A stretch of DNA of 64,000 bases from Edaphochlamys debaryana (Eukaryota > Chlorophyta > Chlorophyceae > Chlamydomonadales): positions 124,001 through 188,000 of the forward strand of contig JAEHOE010000030.1 in NCBI GenBank assembly GCA_016858145.1, in the 5' to 3' direction. Position numbers and translations under genes: made by a program. Positions 12,201 to 23,560 of this stretch are shown in pieces. Every line of letters begins with the position of its first letter. Position 1 is the first letter of the stretch. The notes under the pieces are model-generated. The model did not search any database, had not been told where the DNA came from, and worked only from the letters and a program-made list of their open reading frames with translations.

Positions 12201-15200
12201 AGGTGCCGGCGGCTCCGGTGCTGGGGGCTCCGGCGCCGGCGGCTCGGGCTCGGGCGGCAGCGGCGGCGGCGGCGGCGGTGCGCCCCGGTACTACCTGTCC
12301 GCGGTGCGGGAGTGGTACGTGGAGGCGGGCCCCGAGAGCTCCGTGGTCCTGCACCTGCGGACCGACTGCGGGACCTACCGCCTGCTCAGGTGCGGAGCGG
12401 GTTCTGCCTGCTCTGGGGCTAGCGCTAGCACAAGCCACTCCACTAGTGCCGTTCCCCGCCCATCTGCCACCTCACCCATCTAGACCCCATCAGTTTTTAC
12501 ATACGCAAGACGCAACCCCCCACATCCGCACCCCCACCCCATCCTCCGCCCTCTCCTTCCCCCTTGTTTCCCCCTCAACAACGCACCTCTCCACCCGCAA
12601 TCCCCGCACCCTGCACCTCCACGCTCACACCCTCCTCCTCCCGCAACCCCCCCACCCCCCACTTCCCACCCCGCAGGCCCCACACCTCCTACGCGCCCTG
12701 GCACGCCGTGGTCCGGCGCGTGGTGGCCGTGGGTGCCACCCTGCTGGCCTGGCTGCAGGCCGAGGACCGAGCGGCGCGGCTGGGCCTGGGCGAGGCGGTG
12801 GCGAGGCTGGCGGCGCTGGAGCCGGGGCACGCGGCGCATGTGGGCGGCAAGGTGGGGCGGTTTTTAAAGCTGGGCGTTGCGGTGCGGCTGCGCGCTGTTT
12901 CTTCCAGGGTCCAGGGCTTAGCGTCTCGCTCGTCCACGTGGGGAACTGTCGATGCTACCGCCGCGTGCTGTTCTAGCGACCCACATTCGCTGACCCCGGC
13001 GACCGCTCCGTCTCCGCTCCTGCTGACCGCTGACCGCTCCTGATGACCCCGCGGGCCGCTCCTTTGCCCACCCCCCTGCAGGCCGCCGACGTGGAGCGAT
13101 TCCTGTCGGTGCACGCACAGGTGGGGTCCCAAGGGGGCTCGCTTGGGGGCGGGACAACTCTGCAGCGGGGGCCAGGGCACCCTAAGGACCCGGCGCCTGC
13201 GGTCAGGGGTTGCGCGGCCCTCGGCTGCCCACGCTCCTGGCCTGTGCTTCCCACCCGCTCACGCCTTCCGCAACACCTAAGCCCACCTCCCTGTCCCTCC
13301 ACTCTTCTCCCTTGCCTCCACCTCCCTCCCCACCTCGCCCCAGGTCATCCTCAAGCTCTTCTCGCGCTACCCGGTCAAGGCCGTGGCAAAGTCGGGGCTG
13401 GCCCTGGCCCTGCGCGAGAAGCTCAACCAGCGCCGCTGCAGGGAGCTGGGTAAGCCCTTTGGTCCCCCTTCCCCCCTTCATACCTGGGAGTATTTATGTA
13501 GAGTGCTGCTGAGTAGGCTGCCCTGTATCGCAAGCGCGAGATGACGCTCGGGGCAGGCGGGCAAGGCGGCGAGACGCTGTCTTTCCCATCACCACCATGC
13601 CCCAACCCCTTCCCCGTACTCCCGCCATTCGTTCCCAGGCGCCGCCAAGGCGGCCGGCAAGGGCCGTAAGGGCTTCCGCCCGGCGCCCAAGAAGACCAGC
13701 GCCGTCAACCCCGTCAAGGTCCGTTTCACCGCTCAGCTCTGGCCCAGCTGTTCGCACCTGCACCCCTCCTCATCCCCCTCGTTGTCACGCCCCGCTCCCC
13801 CCCTCCCCTCCCTCCCCCCCAACAGCTCCGACAGGAGCGCAAGGGCACGGGCTCCGGCCGCCCCGTGGCCATGCCCGCCACCACCACGCAGCAGGTGGGC
13901 ACCGGGCTGGGGGGTACAGGTACCAGGACCACTGGGAAGATTGCGTGTGGGGTGTCGCCAGGAGAACGTCCTGCGAATTGCAACATGTGAAACGGAGGGC
14001 TGGGTACGATCCCCAGCAGAGAGGCCGCGGCTCGCGGCGCTTGGGGCCCGGGATCGGGGTTGCTTGTCAAGAGCTCCTCCTGCCCCAGGCCCCTTATCGC
14101 GCCCCAACCGCACGCCCCAACCCCATAACCTTGTCCCCCGCCACCGCCCCCCAGGTCCGCCGCGTGTGGACGGCGTACTTTGACGCCCAGGCCGGAGGCA
14201 CCCCGCCCGCGGCCCTGGTCGACCAGGCCCCGGCCGGGGCGGAGGCGGAGGCGGGGCAGGGGGGCTCCAGCTCCTCTGCGTCGTCCGCCCCCGCGGCCCC
14301 CGCATCGGTGGCCAAGGAGACCCGGGAGCGGCTGCGCAAGGCCCAGGTGCGTGCGGCGAGCGCGACGGAAAGTTGTTTATTGCTGTGACTTGTATGTATT
14401 TCGAATACTGCAGAGCAGGCTGAGCAGGCGCTGGCTGGATGGGCCTAGAAAATGATCTTTGTGATCTTGGTCACTTCTTAATGGGCCTGTTGAAGCCTTC
14501 ACTCTTTGGGTCCTGCGTGCCTCCTGCGCTGAGGGCAGTTCACCATTCATGCCTTCGCCCGAGCGACAAACACACCCCCATGTCCATCCGCTCGCGTTCC
14601 CCGGATTCCTAATCCAGGCCGAGCTCAAGAAGTGGAAGCTGGAGGAACCCAAGCCGGCGGACGCGGCCTCGGGCCACACGCTATACGGCGCGGCGGTGTG
14701 CGGAGCCCTTCGCCTGACGCCGGGCGCCGTCATCCGGCTGGGCCGTCTCGCCGGCTCGGGTTCCGACGCCTCCGACCCCGACGATTCGTCTTCCGACGAT
14801 TCGGATGCCGAGGCTGGCGCGGGTGACGCCATGGAGGTGGACGGCGGCGGTGCTGGCGGCGCCGCCGGGCCCAGTCGGCAGGTGGATCTGGCGGCGGTTC
14901 TGACGCGGGGGCGGTTCGGCATGGTGCAGTGCATCTATGCGCCCAAGGGGGACGCCGCCAAGCCCCGCATCCAGGTGCGCCTGGCAGAGGGACTGGTAAA
15001 CGGGGGTTGAGGCGAGAGGTTTGGGCGGCAGTGAAGGGGCGTCCGGCTGCGTCTCTTGCTTGGAACGTGTTGTTGGCCCCGCATGCAGGTGCGGCTGGAA
15101 GCGTGTTGAAGGAGGGGATAGGCTGGCGGATGTAGCTCGCGGGGCCATCCTGGGAGAGGGGCTGTCTGGAGGGGCTTGGGACGGCGGCAAGGAGTCGCCT

Positions 15201-18200
15201 GTGCGCGACTGGCAGAGGGGCTGGTGGTCAAGGTATGGGGCGAGGAACCCGTGTGCCTCTGGCCCCAAACCGCTAGCCCTCCTCTCCCTTCCCCGGCCCC
15301 CACCCCCGCCCTCTGCCTGCCCACCCTCCCACCCCCAGGTCCGCCGCCTGGTGCACGGCCGCGACACGGTCCTGGGCGACGTGGCTCAGGTAGGCGCGGG
15401 CGGGCACCGCAATAGCTTGGCGCCTAGGGCACCCGAAAGATTAGCCGCCGAGCCAGCGGCTTTCTGGCCAAAGCCGTAGCAAGGCACCGCGCGGGCGCTG
15501 TGGCGCCGTTCCCTGGGCGGCAGCTGAAGCATAGGCTCAGCACCAGCACATCCAGGTCCAGGCGGCTAGCGACGCCGGCTCCTGCACCTCCTGCACATCG
15601 CTCGCCTTTGCCCGGCAGAGCAGTACAGGCTCAGCCGCAGCACGTGTTGCAAGCAAGACGTCTGGCACAGGCTCATCTCGCCCTACACACACACCCTACA
15701 CTGCAGGCATGCGAGCTCTTCCTGCTCGACTCCACGCCCCGCCCCGCGGTGCCCGCCTCCGCCGGCGGGCCCCGCACGCGGCCCCCGGGCGTGGGCGGCC
15801 CGGGCGGGGACGTGGAGGAGGCGCCCCTCAACGGCACCACCGTGGCGGAGCTGCTGGAGCCGCCCCCGGCGCCCGCTGCAGCAGACCACACGCAGCGCCT
15901 CGCCAGCGCCAAGGTGTGCCGTTGCGCGCGTGTGTTTGATGCTTGCCCTGCTTTCTCAAGTTTGTCTGGTAGAGCTCGCTTCGCCGCAGATCATCCCCAC
16001 CTGACTGGACTTGCAACGAACACACCCCGTTACACCCCCTCACCACCCCACCCACCACCCCATCCACCACACCAACCCACCACACCAACCCACAACCCAC
16101 CGACTGACCCCACTCCCACCCTTCCGGAAGGCCGACCTCGAGCTCCAGGCCGCCAACGCCGAGCGCATCGCCCGCGGCGCCTCCCCCTGCTTCCTGCTGC
16201 GGCACGTCTACTGCCCGGGGGCGGGCATGTTCGCGGCGCTGCGGCGGAAGGCGCTGGGGCTGGGGAGCTACGTGGAGGTAAGGGGGGCGGGAAGGAGGAG
16301 GGCGGTGGGGGAGGGCGGTGGTGATGGGGACATGTTGGCGAACGGGCGGGACGGGGTGGTAGGAAGAGAGCAGTTGGGCGCAGGTCCCGACTTGGAGAGA
16401 GTGCGCACCGCCCATACCCCCGCTTGCCCCGCTCCCTTTCCCTTGATCCCCGGCGGCGCGCAGGTCTCCGAGCCCGCCCCTCCGCTCCTGGTGCTGCCGG
16501 GCGGCCGCGGCTTCACCAAGCAGGAGGTCTCGTACGAGGTGGGGCGACCGGCCAGTGAGGGGTGCATCGACTTCTCATATTACGGTACTTTCTCCGCCCG
16601 CCCCTCACCCATCCACCTCATCCCCTGGCACGGCTACGGCCACCCACGCTTGCGCCCATATTGGCTTGCTTTTCCTTCTTTTGAGGCGCATCTTGCTTTC
16701 GCAACAGCCCGCCTTGTCTCCTTGCCTCTTGCCTTTTCCCAACATCACCGCACACCTTCCTTGTTCAACTGTGCAGGTGGGTGACTTCATGTACATCCGC
16801 GCCGCCGCCTTCGACGACGGCAGCAAGGGGCCGGGCGCGAAGGCACAGCTGGAGAGCAGCGACGACGAGGAGGAGGAGGAGGAGGCGCCCGCCAAGCCGG
16901 CGGCCGAGGGCCGGCGCAAGCAGCCCGCGCGCGCGGCCCTGCCCGCCAAGGGCCGGGGCAAGGGCAAGGCGGCCGTTGAGGAGGACGACGAGGAGGAGAG
17001 CGAGGAGGAGGAGGACGATGACGAGGAGGAGGAGGAGGAGGAGAAGCCCAAGTCGCGCAAGGGCGCTCGCCGGAAGACCCACAAGGTGCGCCACACCCCT
17101 CAAACCGTTCTTGCACACATGCCGCCACCAAGGTTTGCCCACGCCAGCCGGTCAGCTTCGACTCTGCGTCCCTGCCCTCGCCTCGAGCCCTCCCCACTTC
17201 ACCCGCATCCCCACACCCCACCCCACATTCCCTCTTGCTAATCTCAAGTTGGACTCTCCCCTCGCCTACACCCGACCCCACCTTCCTCCCACAGGGCTCC
17301 AACGAGGGCCTGCGCCCCTGGGCCATCGCCCAGCTGCTGGGGGTGGAGACCAAGACCGTGGGGGGCAGGGAGCTGCCGGCCAGCGTCAAGGTGCGGTGCA
17401 GGCCTCCGGGGGCCAGATAGGCGTAAAGCAGCAATGGGGCCGTGGGCAGCTCAGGCCGTGGCAAGTTGTCAGCTGCTGTTGGCGGTGTCCGATCATGTAC
17501 TGTGCTGTACGGCACTGTACGACCACACGCCTCGCCCGCAGGTCCGCCGCTTCTACCGCCCCGAGGACATCGACGCCGACCTGGCCTACCGGGCCGACTG
17601 GTGGGAGCTCTACGCGCCGCCCTCGGCCGCCGCCGGCACCGCCGCCGCCGCCGAGGCGGAGGCGCTGGAGCTGCCCGTGGCCGAGGTGTACGGCAAGTGC
17701 GCCGTACTGGTCGGCCGGCCGAGGCCCAGCAGTGAGTGGTGCAGGCATGGGGCTGTGCTTGAGACGAAGGAGAAGTGCTGCTGCTGCTGCTGCTGCCCTC
17801 CCCGCCTTTGGGTATCGGTCGGCGTCCCCATCGTCTGTTTCCACCCTCCACAGCGCCCTGCCTAAACGCATCCCTGTCTTTCCACCCCTTTGCCCCGCCC
17901 CTCCACCCCTCCAGGCCCGGTCCTGGACACATTCGTCGTGGTGGGCTCCCACAACCCGGCCAAGCCCCACCCGGCCTGCCTGGGCCCCGCCCCCACCTCC
18001 CTCGATCTCCCCGTGGCCCCGCCGCCCGCCGCGCCCAAGGCCGGGGCCAAGGGCGGCGCCAAGGCCGCTGCGGCCAAGGCCAGCGATAGGGCGGCCAACG
18101 AGCGGGAGCAGGCGGCGGCGAACGGCGGCGCGGGGGCCAAGGCGGCGGCGGGGGAGGAGGAGGGGGCGGATGCGGCGGTGGAGAAGCTGACCACGATGGA

Positions 18201-21200
18201 CATCTTCGCAGGCTGCGGAGGCCTGAGCGAGGGCATGCACCAGGTGGGAGAGTTTTTGGGTGGGGGCTGCGGGCGCGGGCAGCGCTGCCGCAGACGGGGC
18301 GGGGGCTAAGGCTCGTGGGGAGGCGTCTCGCTGCTTTGAACGCTGACACAGGCCCCCACACCATCCCAATGAGAATCCCTCCCCTCTGTTTCTCCCCCTC
18401 AGGCCGGCGTGGCGGACACCCGCTGGGCCATCGAGTACGACGCCCGCGCCGCCGAGGCCTTTGCGCTCAACAACCCGGACGCCAAGGTCTTCTGCGCCAA
18501 CTGCAACGTGCTGCTGCGGGTGGGACACGGAGGAAGGGAGAGCAGCGGAGGGGAGGGCAGCGGAGGGAAGCAGGGCGCCAGGGCCGGGGCCGCATGCGGG
18601 GCTGAATCTCGTCCAGCCGGACTTGTTCCAACCGCACTTGCTCCACCCCAAGCTCCCGCACGTAGCTCATGCTTCCTCCCGCTCTTATCCCCTCTCCTCC
18701 TTAACCCCCTCCCCCCAAGCCCCCAGGCCGCCATGGGACCGCACGGTCTGGAGTCCGACTGCCGTCCCTCCCCTATGCTCACTGCCTCCTCCTAAACCCC
18801 TTCTGCTGCCCGCCCCCCTCTCCTCTCCTCCCTACCCCCCTCACCCCTCAACCCCAGGCGGCCATGGTCGCCCACGGCATGGAGTCGGACTGCGTGTCCG
18901 ACCCCGCCGCGGTGGAGGGCGCGGAGGCGCTGGAGCCGGGCCTGCGGGCGGCGCTGCCGGGGCCGGGGGCGGTGGAGCTCATGATGGGCGGCCCCCCCTG
19001 CCAGGGCTACAGCGGCATGAACCGCTTCAACAAGGGCACCTGGAGCCAGGTGCAGAACAGCATGGTGAGCTGCAGTTCTGCGACGATGGGGAGGGCTTCA
19101 GGGGTCTGGGTTCGGTTGCAAGTGGACGGTACCTGAGCGGTATGGGCCAGGTGCAGAACAGCATGGTGAGCCTGGGGGGGTAGGAGAGGGGGGAGGGGTT
19201 TGGGGAGTGGGGGGAAAGGTGGGAAAGGGGCGGGACACGAGGTGAGTTTGGGGGTGGAGTTGTTGGGATCTGGATTTTGAGCTTGAGTGGCAAGGGGGAG
19301 GGAGGTATGGGTAGAGGATGGAGCTGGGCGCACGGAACCGACTGTAACCACCCTCGCGAGCCGCCGGTTTCCGCCCCCGGCCCCACTGACAGCACACGCC
19401 GCGCCATACCCACCCACCCTCTCCCTCCCACCCCCCAGGTGATGGCCTACCTCTCCTTCTGCGACTTCTACCGCCCCCGCTTCTTCCTGCTCGAGAACGT
19501 GCGCAACTTCGTGGCCTACAGCGGGGGCCGCGTGTTCCGGCTGGTGGTGCGCACGCTGCTGGACCTGGGCTACCAGGTGGGGGGGGGACGGGAGGGAGGC
19601 TTGGGGGGGGGGCGGACTGGGGATGGGGGGGCGAGGAAGGCGCAGGTAAGGGGCGTACGGCAGACAGACAGGAGGGACCGAACGTAGGCTGCTGGGGTTG
19701 GGAGTGCGGGGCCTTGTTAGCGGGGGCGCCATCGGCCGCCCTGGGCGCTGTCGACTGCTTGCTCCGCCTTCATCGCCTTGGCCGTAGGGTCCGCCAACCC
19801 GCCGGGCGTGCCGTCCCCCAAACTCCACTTCACTCCCTGTCCCCCTTGCTTCCCCACCCCCCGCCCCCTCCCTCTCCACCCGCAGGTCCGCTTCGGCATC
19901 CTGAACGCGGGCCAGTTCGGTGCGCCGCAGTCCCGCAAGCGCACCTTCATTTGGGCGGGCCTGCCGGGCGAGCTGCTGCCCGACTGGCCCAGCCCGCGCC
20001 ACGTCTTCCTGTCCACACAGCTGGGCGTGCGCATGGCGGCCGCGGACTCGGGGCCCCAGGCCGCCGCCCCCTTCTGGGCCTCCCGCCCGCCGCTGCCCGG
20101 CGCGCCGCTGCGCACCGTCACGGTGCGGGACGCCATCGGGGACCTGCCGCCCGTCGGCAACGACGCCAGGGAGTGAGTGCGAAAGGCGCGGGTTGGATAC
20201 GGTATTGTCGTGAAGACCTGTCCGGTTTGGGGTTTGCGTGGGGTTTGGGCGTGCCCACTCACCTTCACCGCCGACGCCAGGGAGTGGTCAGCTCGCCCAC
20301 TTTGTCCCACTATGGATGGTCTGGGGAGAACAAGCCTGCTACGATAGCCAGACGGGTTGGATTCTTGGGTTAGGGGCTTCCAAGCCGAACCCGGGCGCGT
20401 TCTTGCTGTGGCACGGCGCAAGGGCACCCAGGCGGGAGCCAGCCAGGGGAAGGCTGGGCTACATTGCAGCTCTCAGGCTTCTCATGTGGAACCCGGGCGC
20501 ATTCCTGCTTGTCTTGTACACCCACCGCTCTCACTCTCCCTCCACCCCACGCCCCTAACCCCGGTCCCCCACTGCCCACCCCCACCCCCGCCCCCCAGGG
20601 AGGAGCTGCCCTACACGGGCCAGCCCGCCAGCGCCTACCAGCGGGGCATCCGCGGGCAGGCGGGCGCCACCATCAGCCACCACCTGGTCAAGCCCATGAA
20701 CGAGCTCAACCTGGAGCGATGCAGGCGAGGGAGGGGCGGGGGGGCAGCGGCAAGGGCAGGGGTACCATGAGCGGCCGGAGCGGGGAGCACAGGGTTCGGA
20801 GCGGTATAGGCGACGGAGGGGCGGGAGGTGTTTTAGGCACCCAGCTGAGGAACATGCACGCCTGCGTCATCTTAACTCACCCTACCCGCTTCCTTCTCTC
20901 CCTGTGCACCGCCTGGACCCCACCGCAGGTGCATCCCCAAGGGCGTGCCGGGGGCCGACTGGCGCGTGCTGCAGGACATTGTGGCGAGGGACCCCAGTCG
21001 GGAGCTGTTCAACGTGGGTGGGGTGGGTGGGCATAGCAGTCTGGTCATAGGGTTGCCTCGATGCGCGCGTCCAGCTGCGCCTGATTTCGTGTGGATGGGC
21101 GTACCGGTACTGGCCTGACGTTTGTATTGGCCCACCCCAATCCCTTGCAGGGCCAACCGCTGGTGCCCTGGTGCCTGCCCAACACCGCCGCCCGCCACAA

Positions 21201-22293
21201 CGGCTGGCGCGGGCTGTACGGCCGGTGAGCGGCCGCACAAACAACGCTGCTTTGCCTGACGATGGCAGGATCCCGGCAGGCTGCAAAACCGCTCTTCCCA
21301 CGCTGCCGCCCCCCACCTCCCCTCCCCTCTCCAGGCTGGACCCCGCCGGCCACTTCCCCACCGCCACCACCGACCCCAACCCCATGGGCAAGGTGGGGCA
21401 GGTCTTCCACCCCGACCAGGACCGCATCGTGTCGGTGCGGGAGTGCGCGCGCGCGCAGGTGAGCTCGGGGCGGCAGCATGGGGGTAGGGTAGGGGGAGAG
21501 GGGGCCTGCAGCGGGGGGGCAGGGTGGGGCGGGCTGAAGAGGAAGAGTGGGTTTCGGGGTAGGAGGCGGTGGTGACAGGGGGTAGAGAGTGCCAGCGGGC
21601 GCGAGGCGGGGTGTGGTGCAGGGAGAGGCGGGGCCAAGGAGAGCTAGCAACGAGGCTTTGTTTACGCCCCACTGCCCTCCGCGACCGAACGCCAACCCCG
21701 CACCACCAACCACCCCCCCAGGGCTTCCCCGACACCTTCCAGTTCGCGGGCAGCGTGCAGTGCCGCCACCGCCAGGTGGGGCGGAGCGTGGAGGGGGGGT
21801 GGGGAGCGGGGACCCACACATGACATGAGGGTGCGAGGGGCCGGCAGCGCCTTGGCTGTGCACCCGCGGGCGCACGTACCAATCCTAGCATGCCGCGTCA
21901 ATGGCACCGTGCTCATGCAACTGCCCACGCCCCGAGCCCCCTTGCCCTCTACCCCTGCCCCCAGGTCGGCAACGCCGTGCCGCCGCCGCTGGCCCGCGCC
22001 CTGGGCCTGCAGCTGCGCCGGGCGCTGCAGGTGGGTGCGGAGGGCGGAGGCTTGGACAGACCTGGTGCAGGTTTCCGGGAGGAAGACAGGGGCATCTGGG
22101 CTGCGTACATCTGCAATGGTATACATCCCTCACCAACAGTCCTCACCGCCCACCCTCTCCATCACCACCCACCCGACCCCCGCAGGAGAAGCGCGCGCAG
22201 GAGGCGGCCGAGGCGGCGCAGGAGCTGCAGGCGCTGAGGGCGCGCCGCAAGCAGCAACAGCAGCAGCAGGGGGCCAAGGGGGCGGCGAAGTGA
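6289..22293 (+). CDS. MET1: DNMT1/MET1 maintenance DNA (cytosine-5)-methyltransferase
   Basis: Copies CG methylation onto newly replicated DNA in the nucleus. 43 exons: 6289-6310, 6526-6600, 6748-7505, 7753-7859, 8283-8371, 8620-8762, 8906-8992, 9216-9317, 9550-9621, 9780-9899, 10256-10450, 10592-10629, 10800-10863, 11137-11229, 11588-11674, 11897-12038, 12203-12389, 12677-12851, 13082-13120, 13344-13449, 13639-13718, 13826-13894, 14155-14346, 14618-14974, 15339-15389, 15707-15913, 16131-16277, 16464-16538, 16777-17085, 17295-17390, 17542-17731, 17915-18243, 18403-18519, 18858-19064, 19439-19576, 19886-20172, 20599-20724, 20929-21013, 21151-21224, 21335-21458, 21722-21775, 21965-22030, 22186-22293. 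They sum to 6189 nt, about 2062 aa. Domains: H1-like Lys/Ala tail with acidic end (1-285); RFD1 (about 320-485); RFD2 (about 605-850, [14 protein letters not shown]); BAH1 (about 950-1270); BAH2 (about 1270-1490) with an acidic insert; catalytic domain from about 1590. Catalytic motifs: [15 protein letters not shown] (I), [14 protein letters not shown] (IV, catalytic Cys), LLENVRNFV (VI), [11 protein letters not shown] (VIII), [14 protein letters not shown] (X). No CXXC finger, as in plant MET1. The small first exon (MRAAGPK) rests on phase match and is the least certain part. Confidence 0.95.
8003..8266. repeat. 24-bp minisatellite, 11 copies, in a MET1 intron
   Basis: Eleven head-to-tail copies of a 24-bp unit (core CCACACCCGTGCCGTTGCTC) fill most of the intron 7860-8282 between exons 4 and 5. 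The copies are nearly identical; only the first differs visibly (GGCACACC). Because 24 is a multiple of three, all frames stay open and give repetitive ORFs (HTRAVAPC units), which I do not consider coding. The array ends 16 bases before the 3' splice site. Confidence 0.95.
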
Positions 22294-23560
22294 GGCGGCG
22301 GGGCGGAGGGAGCCTGAACGCAAGGGCCCTTGCTTTTGGCAGGAGGCGCTCGGGTGGACCTGTGGAGCTACACTCGAGGCGGGGGCGGCAGGGCGAGGCA
22401 AGGGACTGGTGGCCTGCCGTGGCGGCGCATGAGCTGGAGCGGCAGGGGAGGGCAGGAGGAGCACGTTGGCAGTTGACAGGCTGCTCGGCAAGAGGAGCGG
22501 TGGTGCTTGGCGCACGGTATTGATACAGTTGTGTGTTTGGTGAGTTCGGATGTCAACGCATCAGTGCAGGCGTGAGCTAATCAGGTGTGGCAGAATGTTG
22601 TGACCCCACGAGCGTGGGCAGGGCTCGTCGTGAGCGGGGCGCAGATGTGAGGCGGGATGTAGGGATCGCCATTGTGGGAGCGTAACAGGGTGTGCGTGAT
22701 CGGCCACTGGTGGCTGCTGGGACGCGTCTTAGTGGCTGTTGTCAAGGAAGCTATGCAGGAGGCGTGAGACGGCGCGTTGACGGACGCGACTACCGGTGTG
22801 GAGGACGCATGCAGGCGATGCTTTAGTCGACGAGCACTCCGTCTGCTAGCAAGGCACCTAGGGCTTGAGGTCTGCGCTTGCAAGGGGGTGAGCCCGCAGT
22901 CGTGGCAGGGTTGATGTGGCCATGCAGCGGCGCTTGAGCGGGAAAGCTGGGAGAGCAGTAATGCACGCAGACTGGACGCCCCCTGACTCCCTCGCTTGCC
23001 GCTCGGTGTTGCCATTCCTGGCAAGGGGTGGTGCCAGGTGCCGCACTCCTAAGCCAGCCCACTCCTCATCCCGTCTCCCCATGCTCCAACTGTGTACTGC
23101 CACCTCAACTCACGCAACCGTACCGCAACTGACCCTCCAACAGATACACCATCTCCCCATGTACGCCACATGGTCGTCCCACCTGTACCCTCCGTCGCTA
23201 GATATATACCGGTACCATCTCCCCATTCTCCTGTTGTGTGCAGCCCAAGTAACAGCAACTAACACGGCCCTTGCGACCAGCTGCCAGTGCCCATCGGGCA
23301 AACCAAACTGGCTTACGGTTTACGCCAGCCGCCTCTGCCGTTCGAAACCGGTACCTCGTGCTACATCAACCAGTGCCCCAGAACCCATGGCACCATACCA
23401 ACGCAGCGCCAATGAAACCTTCCTCTACCAGTACCCAACACGGGAAAACCGCCACGTCACTAGGGCTGGGCACCGGGGCACGGCTGGCCGGGGCCTTGGA
23501 CGGCTCGGGCGTCGAGCAGCATCCCGTTGCGCCACCCCGGGGCTCAACCCGCCGCCCTCC
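22294..23560. other. intergenic region between convergent genes
   Basis: This 1.27 kb separates the 3' ends of the methyltransferase gene (plus) and the ankyrin-type gene (minus), so it should hold both 3' UTRs. I see no exon chain, RNA gene or long repeat. Confidence 0.5.

Noticed and set aside
16787..18651. Minus-strand ORFs of about 420-525 aa opposite MET1
   Set aside because: Arg/Pro/Ala-rich shadows of GC-rich coding DNA. They cross introns of the clear plus-strand gene and contain no domain.
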